This document shows positions 26,212 to 35,538 of a stretch of 55,418 bases of DNA, piece by piece; the stretch's first letter is position 1; each line of letters begins with the position of its first letter. The position numbers and the translations under genes were made by a program. This DNA comes from Elusimicrobiota bacterium (GTDB lineage Bacteria > Elusimicrobiota > Elusimicrobia > UBA1565 > UBA9628), in assembly GCA_016207665.1 (NCBI GenBank), contig JACQPG010000126.1, positions 1 to 55,418 of the forward strand. Direction: 5' to 3'. Below the pieces are notes generated by a model that made no database searches, was not told the DNA's origin, and was given only the letters and a program-made list of their open reading frames with translations.

Positions 26212-26340
26212 ACGGCTCCGCGCCCGCCGATTTTTACGACATCAAACGATTCGTGCAACAGGCTCATTACCGCCACCATTACTACCTTCCGGACGCTCCC
26301 TGTCTGCTGTCTTGGCTAGAGTGTTGCAAAATTGCCTTAT

Positions 26341-27288
26341 ATGCCGGATTTCATCCAGCCACCCGATCCTGAGGGCTTCCGGCGCTGGAATCGGGATCAC
26401 AAGGACATGCGCCTGCGCCGCAAGGTCATGAGCGAACGAGAGGCGGTGAAAAGATTCATCAAGAGCGGCGACTATCTGGGATTCGAGCTCTATGGCACGG
26501 TGCGCTGCCCCCTTTCCGTGGTGCGGGAGATAGTGCGCCAAGGGCCGCGAAGGTTGCGGCTGGCAGGGCAGGGGCTCATGGACGTGGATTTTCTCCTCGC
26601 GGCCGGTTTGGTGGAATCCATGGACATAACCTATGTCGGTTATGAGGCCTATGGCCTTTCGCCCATATTGCGGCGATCCGTCGAGTCCGGGAGCCTGCAT
26701 TTGACTGAGTGGTCCAATGCGGCCCTAGCTTGGCGCTTTAAGGCAGCGGCCATGGGCGTACCCTTCCTGCCAGCCCGCTCGATGCTGGGCACGGATACCT
26801 TTTCCTACAGCAACGCCAAGTCGATCACCGACCCATTCACCGGGCTCAAGGTAGCGCTGTTGCCGGCGCTGACCGTGGACTGCGGGGTGGTGCACGTGCA
26901 CCGGGCGGATATCTACGGCAATTGCCAGCTCGACGGCATCTCAGGCTTCGCCCTCGAAATGGCCCGGGCCTCCAAGCGCCTGATCGTGTCGGCCGAGCAT
27001 ATCATCGAAACCGAGGAGATACTCAAGCGTCCTGAGAAAACCGCCATCCCATTCTACCTTGTCGATGCGGTCGTCCACGCTCCCTTCGGATCGCATCCGG
27101 GCGAGACTTGCTACCTTTATGCGAGGGACGAGCCCCATATCAAGTCTTACTTGGAGTCGGCTAAGAGCGCTCAAGGCATGCGACAGTATCTGGATCGCTA
27201 TGTCTACGGGGTCGAGAGTCATCGGGATTACCTCGATCTGATAGGTCTCCGCAGACTGAGGCATCTGGTCCGGGAGCGCGGCCGATGA
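26341..27288 (+). CDS. CoA-transferase family I, subunit A (glutaconate CoA-transferase-like)
   Basis: A 315-residue alpha subunit. LRRKVMSEREAVKRFIKSGDYLGFELYGT, LRLAGQGLMDVDFLLAAGLVESMDITYVGYE, FLPARSMLGTD and VHRADIYGNCQLDG match GctA-type subunits, which position acyl-CoA and acid substrates in the cytoplasm. Together with the B subunit it would move CoA between carboxylic acids, or open a ring as IpdAB does. The substrate cannot be told. ATG 26341 is chosen; an earlier TTG in frame is at 26332. The IS element ends 75 nt upstream, so its promoter may have been replaced. Overlaps the B subunit gene by 4 nt. Confidence 0.85.
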   Translation: MPDFIQPPDPEGFRRWNRDHKDMRLRRKVMSEREAVKRFIKSGDYLGFELYGTVRCPLSVVREIVRQGPRRLRLAGQGLMDVDFLLAAGLVESMDITYVGYEAYGLSPILRRSVESGSLHLTEWSNAALAWRFKAAAMGVPFLPARSMLGTDTFSYSNAKSITDPFTGLKVALLPALTVDCGVVHVHRADIYGNCQLDGISGFALEMARASKRLIVSAEHIIETEEILKRPEKTAIPFYLVDAVVHAPFGSHPGETCYLYARDEPHIKSYLESAKSAQGMRQYLDRYVYGVESHRDYLDLIGLRRLRHLVRERGR

Positions 27289-28052
27289 GCGAGCGATATT
27301 CGGCCATCGAGATGCTGGTCTGCCTTTCGGCCCGGCAGATGAAGGGTCGCAGCACGGTGTTCATAGGCACGGGCATGCCCATGCTGGCCGCCGCCCTGGC
27401 CAAGCGTCTCTACGCCCCCGAGCTCTTGCCCGTCTTCGAGTTCGGCGGAGTGGGCTCGACGTTGGATAAGCTGCCTTTGGGGGTCGGCGAATCGCGGACT
27501 TTCCAAAGGGCCTTCGCGGCTCTCGGCATCTGCGATGTCATGGAAACGGCCCAGAGAGGATTGATCCACGACGGCTTCCTAGGCGGGGCCCAGATAGACC
27601 CTTACGGCAATCTCAATACCACCGTGATAGGACCCTATTCACGGCCCAAGGCCCGGTTGCCCGGCTCGGGAGGCGGCAATGATGTCGGCTCGCTCTGCTG
27701 GAGAACCATCATACTCATGCGCCACGAGAAGCAGCGCTTCGTTCCTAAGCTCGATTTTCTCACGACCCCGGGTTATCTCGACGGGCCTGGGGCGCGGGAA
27801 AGGGCGGGGCTTCCGGCCGAGACGGGCCCTCATCGCGTGATCACCGACCTGGGGGTCTTCGACTTCGAGCCGCGCGGAAAGCGGATGCGCTTGATCTCTC
27901 TCAATCCCGGGGTCCGGCTTCGGGACGTGGAAGCCTCCACCGGCTTCCCCTTTCCAGTCTCCCGCAGGCTGGCCCGCAATTCGGCGCCCACCCGACTCGA
28001 ACTGGAGACCTTGCGCGAGAAGGTGGATCCGGGAAGGGTCTTCCTCGCCTAA
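27285..28052 (+). CDS. CoA-transferase family I, subunit B
   Basis: A 255-residue beta subunit. LLPVFEFGGVGSTLDKLPLGVGESRTF contains a Glu in the position of the catalytic Glu of GctB, in the variant motif EFGG. FLGGAQIDPYGNLNTTVIGPY and GSGGGNDVGS are family hallmarks. The conserved Glu argues for CoA transfer; IpdB-type hydrolases lack it. It overlaps the A subunit (ATGA). Its stop overlaps the stop of the convergent PLP enzyme gene by 4 nt. Confidence 0.85.
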   Translation: MSERYSAIEMLVCLSARQMKGRSTVFIGTGMPMLAAALAKRLYAPELLPVFEFGGVGSTLDKLPLGVGESRTFQRAFAALGICDVMETAQRGLIHDGFLGGAQIDPYGNLNTTVIGPYSRPKARLPGSGGGNDVGSLCWRTIILMRHEKQRFVPKLDFLTTPGYLDGPGARERAGLPAETGPHRVITDLGVFDFEPRGKRMRLISLNPGVRLRDVEASTGFPFPVSRRLARNSAPTRLELETLREKVDPGRVFLA

Positions 28053-29341
28053 CGCCGGCCCCTGCGCGCCGCCCGCTCGAGCGAGGATTCGAGATCGCGT
28101 ATGATATCCGCGGGGCTTTCGAGGCCGATCGATAGCCGAACCCCGTCGACATCCTTGATTGCTCCGGCGCCCTCGTAGGCGGAATGGGTCATGGAGCCCG
28201 GGATCTCGACCAAGGTTTTCACGTGGCCAAGGCTCACCGCCAGAGTGATGGAGTAGGCGTTTTTTGCCAGATCATTGATGAAGCGCACGGGGTCGGCATT
28301 GTCCTTCTTCAGCCTGAAATAGATCATGTTCCCCGGCGCGAAGCTCCCGTCGAAATCCCTCATCTGCCTCGTCGCCAGGGCCCTCTGCGGGAAGTCCGGC
28401 AGCCCTGGATAGCGCACGGTCTCGACACGGGGGCTGGAGCGCAGGAATCTCGCCACCTTGAGCGCGGTATATTGTTGGCGCTTGACCCTCACTGGGAGCG
28501 TCGGCAAGCCGTAGACCAATATGGACCACGCCGATTTGGAGGCGAGTATCCCGCCGAAATCCTTGCGGAACCACTTGAGAGCCGGATAAAGCTCCCGGCC
28601 GCAAATCAAGGCTCCCCCCACCTCGGTCCCGAATCCGCCGATGTTCTTGGTCAGGCTATGCACCACCACGTCGACCCCAAGCTCGAGAGGCCTCTGGCAG
28701 AACGGGGTCGCGAAGGTGTTATCTATGATGGAGAGCAGCCTGCGTTCCTTGGGCCTCAAGCGGTTATGAGCATCGCAAAGGCGGCGGATCGTCGCGATGT
28801 CGACGAGATCAAGCGTGGGATTGACCGGCGATTCATAGTACAAGAGCCGGGTCCGGGGGTTGATCAGCCGGGCCACGGAATCGGGCCTGGTGAAATCGGC
28901 CCGTCTAACGGAGATGCCGAGGCGCGGCAGCCAACGCGTCATCAGAGAATGGGTACAGCCGTAAAGGAGATCATGGCCGATGATCTCGTCGCCGCTCTGC
29001 AAGAGCCCGGCCAGCGCGGCCGAAATCGCCGCCATGCCGGAGGCGAAGGTCAGGCAGCCATCTCCTCCTTCCAGTTTCGCCAGCTCGCCCTCGAGCAGCT
29101 CCCGAGTCGGATCGTCGAGGCGGTCATAGATATAGACCGGAGCCTTGCCCCGGTCCCGTATCAGCGCTCCGTATTCCTGGAAACCCTGGGCGCCTCTTCG
29201 CGCCGATTCGAGGCGATAGGTGGTCGATGACGTCATGGGCGGCACCACATGATGGGCGTAGTCCCATTTGGCGGTCCTCGCCGGCCCATGCACGATCCAA
29301 GTAGTTCTCCGATAACCCTCTATAGTATCCCGTTTCTTCAT
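28049..29341 (-). CDS. Trans-sulfuration PLP enzyme (Cys/Met metabolism family)
   Basis: A 430-residue fold-type I PLP enzyme, close to cystathionine gamma-synthase, cystathionine beta-lyase and methionine gamma-lyase. YDRLDDPTRELLEGELAKLEGG holds the tyrosine site, FASGMAAISAALAGLLQSGDE the cofactor phosphate loop, and VVVHSLTKNIGGFG the PLP-binding Lys. YYESPVNPTLDLVDI and IIDNTFATPF are also typical. The residue distinguishing gamma-lyase from synthase was not resolved. ATG 29341 is chosen; longer starts run into the transketolase-like gene on the other strand. Divergent from that gene. Confidence 0.88.
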   Translation of the reverse strand: MKKRDTIEGYRRTTWIVHGPARTAKWDYAHHVVPPMTSSTTYRLESARRGAQGFQEYGALIRDRGKAPVYIYDRLDDPTRELLEGELAKLEGGDGCLTFASGMAAISAALAGLLQSGDEIIGHDLLYGCTHSLMTRWLPRLGISVRRADFTRPDSVARLINPRTRLLYYESPVNPTLDLVDIATIRRLCDAHNRLRPKERRLLSIIDNTFATPFCQRPLELGVDVVVHSLTKNIGGFGTEVGGALICGRELYPALKWFRKDFGGILASKSAWSILVYGLPTLPVRVKRQQYTALKVARFLRSSPRVETVRYPGLPDFPQRALATRQMRDFDGSFAPGNMIYFRLKKDNADPVRFINDLAKNAYSITLAVSLGHVKTLVEIPGSMTHSAYEGAGAIKDVDGVRLSIGLESPADIIRDLESSLERAARRGRR

Positions 29342-29401
29342 GCCGTTCCCTAAATCGCAACGAAACGTCCCAGGCCCTTTCGTTGCGAGGCGGAATGGGA
29401 T

Positions 29402-31765
29402 ATGAATACCGACACATTGCCTTGGAAGACCCGAGCCGGCTGCTATTTCACTCCGGAGCCGGCGGCCACCAGCGCGCTTCTCGAGGAACTGGACCTTGCT
29501 TATCGAGCTCTCTGCGCGATCCTCTATAATTTCGCGCCGACCTCGGGGCATCCCGGAGGCAGCATCTCGTCGGGTCGCATCGCCCAGGTCCTGGTCCTGA
29601 GGACCATGGATTATGACGTCTCCAACCCGGCCCGCCATGACGCCGATCTGCTGTGCTATGCCGCCGGGCACAAGGCCCTAGGACTGTATGCGCTCTGGGC
29701 CTTGCGCAACGAATTACTGCGCATCGCCTGGACTCCCGCGCTTCCGCCGGTCGAGCAGCAGCTGCGCCTGGAGGACCTGCTGGGATTCAGGCGCAATCCG
29801 GTTCAACGGAGCGAACTCTTCGAAAATTTGCGGGTCAAGCATCTGGACGGGCATCCCACCCCGGCCACTCCATTCGTCCCCTTGGCTACCGGCGCCAGCG
29901 GGGTCGGCTTGGGCGCGGCGATAGGCCTGGCTTTGGGCGCCCGTGATTATTACGGCAAGAACGCTCCCCGGATCCATGTCATCGAGGGCGAGGGAGGGCT
30001 CACCCCGGGCCGAGTCTCCGAGGTCCTGGCCTCAGCCTCCCGCGCCGGTCTGGATAATCTCGTGCTCCATGTCGACTGGAACCAATCCTCCATAGATTCG
30101 GACAAAGTCTGCGCGGAGAATGGCGAGCCGGGCGATTACGTGGCTTGGGACCCCTGCGAGTTGCTGTACTTCCACGGCTGGAACGTTCTCTGGGTTCCCC
30201 AGGGCATGGATTTCCCCTCCATCGCCGGAGCCCAAAACAGCGCCCTCGCTCTCGACAACGGCCAGCCTACGGCCATCATCTATCGCACGATCAAGGGCTG
30301 GCGCTACGGCGTTGAAGGTAAGGCCTCGCATGGCAGCGGCCACCCGTTCTGCTCCGAGGGTTATTTCAGGACTCTGGAGGAATTCGAGCGGCGATTCAAG
30401 GTGGCGCTGCCCCGGCCTGAGCGCTCGCTCGAGGAGACGGCAGTCGAAAAGGCCTATTATGAGACCCTGCTAGGTTTTCGTCTCGGGCTCGAAAACCTTC
30501 CCGAGCTGGCGAGCCTGGCGGTGGACCGATTGAGGAGCGCGAGCCAGCGCCTGGCGCGGAAATCACTTTCCCCGAGGCCTGACGCCCCGTTGTTGGGCAG
30601 GATGGCTGGGCTTCTCGATCCGCTCAATCCTCCCAGGAAACTACGCTACGTGCCGGGGCGCAACGTCGCGCTCAGGCATGCGCTCGGCGACGCGCTAGGC
30701 TGGCTCAACTCCGCCACGGGAGGAGCGCTCATAGGCAGCGCCGCCGACCTCCTCGACTCGACCAGCCTGTCGCTGATGAACGACTCCTTCCCCAAAGGAT
30801 TCTATCACGCGCGCCAAAACCCGGGCAGCCGCGTGCTGGCCAGCGGGGGCATCTGCGAGGACGGGATGGGCGCCATCATGTCGGGTCTTTCCAGCTACGG
30901 AAGGCACATAGGAGTGAGCAGCTCCTATTCCGCCTTCATCGCGGCCCTGCAGCATATTCCCGCCCGGCTCCATGCGATCGGCCAATTGGCCCGGCAAGCG
31001 GGCTCTCGCGAGCCGTTTAAGACATGGATCATGATCAACGCCCATGCCGGGCCCATGACCGGCGAGGATGGGGCGACCCACGCCGATCCTCAGGCTCTTC
31101 AACTGCTTCAGGACAATTTTCCCGAGGGCTCGTTGATCACCTTGACTCCCTGGGAGCCTCTGGAGATCTGGCCCTTGCTTGCCGCCGGCCTGGCGGCCCA
31201 GCCCGCGGTTCTCTGCCCGTTCGTGACTCGACCCGCGGAGCCCGTTCCTGATCGCCAAGCCTTGGGTTTGCCGGGTCCCGAAGCTTCCGCCAACGGCGTT
31301 TACGCGGTCCGGCGCTCCACCAGCCCCGCGACCTTGGTTCTTCAGGGAAGCGCCGTGGCCCATGTGTTCTTTCGGGAACTTCTTCCGCGTCTCGATGCCC
31401 TGGGACGCCCCTTGAACGTGTTCTACGTCTCCAGCGCGGAGCTCTTCGATCGCCTTCCGGATGGGGAGAAAGAGCGGATATTCCCCTCCTATCTGCGCAA
31501 GAACGCCCTGGGCATCACGGACTTCACCTGGCCCACGCTCTTGCGCTGGCTCAACGAGGATATTCGCCCCGAGCGTTGCCTCCACCCATTCCGCGATCAT
31601 GCCTATCGCGGCAGCGGGCGCTGGGACAAGGTGCTGGAGGAGGGAGGCCTCGGGCCGTCCTGTCAATGGGAGGCCATCGAAGCCTGGATCCGGCGCATTC
31701 GACCTGGAACCTCCAGCCTTCCCGGGGCCTATCTGCCAGCCTCCTGGCGGGACTCTCCCACCTAA
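29402..31765 (+). CDS. Atypical transketolase-like thiamine-diphosphate enzyme
   Basis: A 787-residue protein, longer than typical transketolase (about 660). SGHPGG (about 48-53) near the N-terminus, [20 protein letters not shown]...WNQSSID (about 196-232, the ThDP/Mg region) and the pyrimidine-domain motif [17 protein letters not shown] are clear. In the metal motif the Asp of the usual GDG is replaced by Glu. The 480-600 segment with [21 protein letters not shown] resembles E1-type or dehydrogenase-type transketolase folds. The reaction is unknown. Start at ATG 29402 with a GAGGCGGAATGGGAT leader. Neighbours are a PLP enzyme and a CoA-transferase pair. Confidence 0.8.
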   Translation: MNTDTLPWKTRAGCYFTPEPAATSALLEELDLAYRALCAILYNFAPTSGHPGGSISSGRIAQVLVLRTMDYDVSNPARHDADLLCYAAGHKALGLYALWALRNELLRIAWTPALPPVEQQLRLEDLLGFRRNPVQRSELFENLRVKHLDGHPTPATPFVPLATGASGVGLGAAIGLALGARDYYGKNAPRIHVIEGEGGLTPGRVSEVLASASRAGLDNLVLHVDWNQSSIDSDKVCAENGEPGDYVAWDPCELLYFHGWNVLWVPQGMDFPSIAGAQNSALALDNGQPTAIIYRTIKGWRYGVEGKASHGSGHPFCSEGYFRTLEEFERRFKVALPRPERSLEETAVEKAYYETLLGFRLGLENLPELASLAVDRLRSASQRLARKSLSPRPDAPLLGRMAGLLDPLNPPRKLRYVPGRNVALRHALGDALGWLNSATGGALIGSAADLLDSTSLSLMNDSFPKGFYHARQNPGSRVLASGGICEDGMGAIMSGLSSYGRHIGVSSSYSAFIAALQHIPARLHAIGQLARQAGSREPFKTWIMINAHAGPMTGEDGATHADPQALQLLQDNFPEGSLITLTPWEPLEIWPLLAAGLAAQPAVLCPFVTRPAEPVPDRQALGLPGPEASANGVYAVRRSTSPATLVLQGSAVAHVFFRELLPRLDALGRPLNVFYVSSAELFDRLPDGEKERIFPSYLRKNALGITDFTWPTLLRWLNEDIRPERCLHPFRDHAYRGSGRWDKVLEEGGLGPSCQWEAIEAWIRRIRPGTSSLPGAYLPASWRDSPT

Positions 31766-31804
31766 GCTGCCGCCTACACGGACTTCTATGACCTATGCGA
31801 TTGA

Positions 31805-31810
31805 TATAAT
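31805..31810 (+). promoter_or_regulatory. -10 box of uvrA, leaderless spacing
   Basis: TATAAT ends 8 nt before ATG 31819. The ATG is fixed by the conserved UvrA N-terminus, so the transcript should start at or within a base or two of the start codon. No Shine-Dalgarno sequence is present. Confidence 0.6.
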
Positions 31811-31818
31811 GATAGGTC

Positions 31819-34665
31819 ATGGACAAGATCGTCGTCAGGGGCGCTCGCGAGCATAATCTCAAGAACATCAGTCTCGAGATACCGCGCGACAAGCTCGTGG
31901 TGATCACGGGGCTCTCGGGCTCGGGCAAGTCCAGCCTGGCCTTCGACACTCTCTATGCCGAAGGCCAGCGGCGCTACGTCGAGAGCTTATCAGCCTATGC
32001 CAGGCAGTTCTTGGAGCTCATGGACAAGCCCGATGTCGACTTGATCGAGGGCTTGTCTCCTGCGATATCCATCGAGCAAAGGAACCCCTCCCGGAACCCG
32101 CGTTCCACCGTGGCTACCGTGACCGAGATTTACGACTATCTTCGCCTGCTTTACGCGAGGGTAGGGGTCCCGCATTGCCCTCAGTGCGGCAAGCGCGTGC
32201 GGCGCCAATCGGCTCAGGCCATCGTCAACGAGACCCTCCGCCAATATGCGGGGCAATCGGTGAACATCTATTCCCCCTTGGTCATCGGCCGTCCGGGCAC
32301 CTACGAGGAGCTTTTTAAGAGGTTGAAGCGGGCTGGGTTCTCCAATGTGCGCGTCGATGGCAAGAGCTTTGAGCTTGAAAAGGTCCCTCCCTTGACCCGT
32401 TATCAGAAGCACACGATCGAGCTGTTTGTCGACAAGCTCAGGATAACGCCCGAGGACAAGACCCGCCTGGCCGATTCCATCGAGATAGCCCTGAAGGAAT
32501 CCAAGGGGCTGGCGCGGGTGGAGCCCTCGGCCTCGCCCAAGAGCGGTTCGCTCATGAGCGAGCATCATTCCTGTCCTGATTGCGGCGTGAGCCTTCCTGA
32601 ACTCGAGCCTCGTCTCTTCTCCTTCAATTCTCCTTATGGCGCCTGCCCAGCCTGCGACGGCATAGGCCATCGCACCGAGGTGGACCCGGGCTTGGTGGTG
32701 CCCGACCCGGGCGTATCCATCGAAGACGGAGCTTTGGCTGCCTGGTCCGATCCCGTCACTACCCGAACCAACCGATGGAAGAGGTCTTGGTCGAGTTATT
32801 ATTCGGAAATCCTGGAGCAGGTCTGCCGGGAACACGGCATCGACATGGGCGCTCCTTGGAAAAGCTTGTCCGCCAAGCACAAGAACGTCCTCCTCTACGG
32901 CGGGGGCCATTACAAACCCTCTTGGGCCCGCAACGTCCAAGAGTTCGAGGGCGTGGTTCGGAACCTGGAGCGGCGCTATGCCGAGACCGAATCGGATTTC
33001 GTCAAGGAGGCCATACTCGATCGCTTCATGCGGCGCAAGATCTGTCCTCAATGCCGGGGCGCGCGACTCAAGCCCGAGTCATTGGCGGTCCGGCTCGACG
33101 GCCGCAACATCACCGAGACGGTCTCCTTTTCCGTGGGTAAAGCCTATCAGTTCTTTAGAGGTCTGCAGTTGACGGAGACCGAGCGGGTGATCTCCCGGCA
33201 AATACTCAAAGAGATCATCTCCAGGCTCGAGTTCTTGGTGAACGTGGGTTTGGAATACCTCACCTTGGACCGCGCCTCCGAGACTCTCGCGGGCGGAGAG
33301 GCTCAACGCATCCATCTGGCGACCCAGATAGGCTCCGGATTGACCGGGGTGCTCTACGTGCTCGACGAACCGTCGATCGGGCTGCATCCCCGCGACAATA
33401 CCCGGCTGCTCAATACTCTCAAAAGGCTGCGCGATCTGGGCAACACCCTGATCGTGGTCGAGCACGACGAGGAGACCATGCGAAGCGCGGATTGGATCAT
33501 CGACCTGGGACCGGGAGCCGGGCTCCACGGCGGCCATGTCGTCTGCCAAGGACCCTTGGATAAAATACTGGCCTGCCGAGAATCGCTCACCGGCGCCTAT
33601 CTTCGCGGAGAAGCCCCGCCCTTGCCCCATCCCAAGCAACGCAAGCCCAGCGGCGCGCTCAAGGTGCTGGGGGCCAGCCAATTCAATCTCAAGGATATAG
33701 ACGTGACCGTCCCCCTGGGACTCTTTGTTTGCGTCACCGGCGTGTCGGGCTCCGGCAAGTCGACCCTGGTTCACGAGGTGATCTATAAGGCCCTGGCCCA
33801 GCGACTCTCCCATGCCAAGGATGTTCCGGGCAGCCATAAGGAGCTGCGAGGCGTGGAGAACCTCGACAAGGTCATCGTGGTCGACCAGTCCCCGATCGGC
33901 CGCACGCCCCGCTCCAACCCGGCCACCTATACCGGCTTATGGGGTCCCATCCGGGAGCTCTTCGCCATGCTGCCCGTCTCGCGGGCACGAGGCTACAAGC
34001 CGGGACGATTCTCGTTCAACGTCAAAGGCGGCCGCTGCGAGAACTGCCAGGGCGATGGCACCTTGCGCATCTCGATGCAGTTCCTTCCTGACGTGTTCGT
34101 TCAGTGCGACGAGTGCCATGGCGCGCGCTTCAACGATGAGACCCTCGCCGTCCGTTACAAGGGCAAGAACATCGCCGAGATACTGGCCATGAGCGTCGAG
34201 GAGGCGCTCAATTTCTTCGACGCCCATCCCCAGATACTCCGAACCCTGAGGACGCTCTGGGATGTCGGCCTGGGTTACGTGGCCCTGGGCCAGAGCGCCA
34301 CGACGCTCTCGGGCGGAGAGGCCCAGCGAGTCAAGCTAGCTTCGGAGCTTTCCCGCCGCGACACCGGTCGCACGCTCTATATACTCGACGAGCCGACCAC
34401 GGGCCTTCATTTCGCCGATGTAGCCAAGCTGATACAGGTTCTGCATCGCCTGGTTGACGGCGGGAACACCGTCCTGGTCATCGAGCATAATATGGACGTG
34501 ATCCGCACGTCGGACTGGCTCATCGATCTAGGTCCCGAGGGCGGAGATCGGGGTGGGGAGCTGGTCGCCACCGGCACCCCCGAGGATCTGTCCAGGCGCC
34601 CGGGGTCCTACACCGGGCGTTATCTCAAGAGCGCGCTCACGGCAGCCTCCGGCTCTCGCTCCTAA
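31819..34665 (+). CDS. uvrA: Excinuclease ABC subunit A
   Basis: UvrA recognises damaged DNA in nucleotide excision repair. At 948 residues it is full length. [16 protein letters not shown] starts the protein as in other UvrA. It has two ABC modules: Walker [13 protein letters not shown] and [12 protein letters not shown], signatures [11 protein letters not shown] and [14 protein letters not shown]. Zinc-binding cysteines are at [13 protein letters not shown]...[14 protein letters not shown] and CENCQGDG...CDECHGAR. A leaderless -10 box precedes it. Its last 29 nt overlap the convergent gluzincin gene. Confidence 0.98.
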   Translation: MDKIVVRGAREHNLKNISLEIPRDKLVVITGLSGSGKSSLAFDTLYAEGQRRYVESLSAYARQFLELMDKPDVDLIEGLSPAISIEQRNPSRNPRSTVATVTEIYDYLRLLYARVGVPHCPQCGKRVRRQSAQAIVNETLRQYAGQSVNIYSPLVIGRPGTYEELFKRLKRAGFSNVRVDGKSFELEKVPPLTRYQKHTIELFVDKLRITPEDKTRLADSIEIALKESKGLARVEPSASPKSGSLMSEHHSCPDCGVSLPELEPRLFSFNSPYGACPACDGIGHRTEVDPGLVVPDPGVSIEDGALAAWSDPVTTRTNRWKRSWSSYYSEILEQVCREHGIDMGAPWKSLSAKHKNVLLYGGGHYKPSWARNVQEFEGVVRNLERRYAETESDFVKEAILDRFMRRKICPQCRGARLKPESLAVRLDGRNITETVSFSVGKAYQFFRGLQLTETERVISRQILKEIISRLEFLVNVGLEYLTLDRASETLAGGEAQRIHLATQIGSGLTGVLYVLDEPSIGLHPRDNTRLLNTLKRLRDLGNTLIVVEHDEETMRSADWIIDLGPGAGLHGGHVVCQGPLDKILACRESLTGAYLRGEAPPLPHPKQRKPSGALKVLGASQFNLKDIDVTVPLGLFVCVTGVSGSGKSTLVHEVIYKALAQRLSHAKDVPGSHKELRGVENLDKVIVVDQSPIGRTPRSNPATYTGLWGPIRELFAMLPVSRARGYKPGRFSFNVKGGRCENCQGDGTLRISMQFLPDVFVQCDECHGARFNDETLAVRYKGKNIAEILAMSVEEALNFFDAHPQILRTLRTLWDVGLGYVALGQSATTLSGGEAQRVKLASELSRRDTGRTLYILDEPTTGLHFADVAKLIQVLHRLVDGGNTVLVIEHNMDVIRTSDWLIDLGPEGGDRGGELVATGTPEDLSRRPGSYTGRYLKSALTAASGSRS

Positions 34666-35464
34666 GCCAGGACTTCCAGCACCCCTCCAAATCCGACAGG
34701 GATTGGAAGCGATAGGCCAGCCAGAGGCTCTCCCGAAGCTCCCGCCCTTCCTTGAGCCTCGAGCAGAAGTCCTTGAACTGAAGCCGGTTGTGCTTTCGCG
34801 ACAGGAAATAGATCGTGGAGTGCGCTTGGATATACCATGTGGCCACGGACTCCTCATTGGCTTCGGCCAAGTCCTCGTTCGGACTTATCTTGACGAACTC
34901 CGCCAAGGGGAAGGCTCTGCGGGGCAGATCAGCCATGAGCCGGTACCAGTCGCTGCTCTCGGCTCGATCCGAGCTCTCCGATTCTTGGAGCATAGCCAGA
35001 CCCTCGTTGATCCAGGAAGGGGGCGTCGCCTTCCCGTCAGCCCAGAAGGACTCGAAGATGAGATGCGAAGTCTCGTGGCTGATGACCTGGAGCAGCTTTT
35101 TGCGGTCTTTCTGGTCGTAAACCACCACGGTGCGCTCGGGATAGAGCGATATCCCGTTGGACCAGCGCGGCGGGGCGTATTTTCCCTGGAGATACTCCTT
35201 TTGATCGCGATAGATCACGAGCCTGATCCTCTCCTGGGCCATCCAGGGGGCGAACTGGCCGAGGTCGAGCCGCAAGCGTCTATGCAGCCTTTCCAGGGAC
35301 ATCGTGAGTCCTCCGGGGAGCCAAGGCATCTGATGGGAGACGTGGAAATGGGGCGTGATGGTTTGGCGCCAGCTCCAATCTGAAAGCGGGCCTGCCGAAC
35401 CCTCGCTCAGGCCCAGGGCGGCGGCCGCGATCAACGCCGCCCTGGCGCGCCGCCGTCTTTCCAT
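34637..35464 (-). CDS. Secreted gluzincin-like peptidase (peptidase MA-like)
   Basis: A 275-residue protein. Residues 1-24 (basic start, ARAALIAAAALGLSEGSAG) form a signal peptide. The zinc motif is HETSH, followed 18-22 residues later by WINEGLAM, whose Glu is the third ligand. This order matches peptidase MA-like gluzincins. RIRLVIYRDQKEYLQGKYAPPRWSNG and TVVVYDQKDRK precede it, also in the family pattern. The substrate is unknown; it should act in the periplasm. The gene converges on uvrA and overlaps its end by 29 nt. Confidence 0.8.
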   Translation of the reverse strand: MERRRRARAALIAAAALGLSEGSAGPLSDWSWRQTITPHFHVSHQMPWLPGGLTMSLERLHRRLRLDLGQFAPWMAQERIRLVIYRDQKEYLQGKYAPPRWSNGISLYPERTVVVYDQKDRKKLLQVISHETSHLIFESFWADGKATPPSWINEGLAMLQESESSDRAESSDWYRLMADLPRRAFPLAEFVKISPNEDLAEANEESVATWYIQAHSTIYFLSRKHNRLQFKDFCSRLKEGRELRESLWLAYRFQSLSDLEGCWKSWLRSESRRLP

Positions 35465-35538
35465 AGCGGGGCTAGGATAGCACGTTCATCCGTTGTGCGC
35501 CATGGGGGCTTTTGGTAGAATTCTCGACGGAAATCGCA

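Larger units (their letters stand above)
25444..26265 (+). mobile_element. Short IS1182-like element with deleted transposase
   Basis: An 822-nt element bounded by perfect 12-bp inverted repeats, GAGCCTGTTGCA (25444-25455) and TGCAACAGGCTC (26254-26265). Full-length IS1182-family elements are roughly 1.5-2 kb; this has only the N-terminal part of the transposase gene. A diverged right end of the same truncated form occurs at 1-119. No clear target duplication is seen at the flanks (ATTG left, ATTA right). It lies 75 nt upstream of the CoA-transferase genes. Confidence 0.75.

Noticed and set aside
29342-29671. Longer N-terminus for the PLP enzyme gene
   Set aside because: The extension lies in the antisense of the transketolase-like gene and adds no family sequence; ATG 29341 fits the family start.
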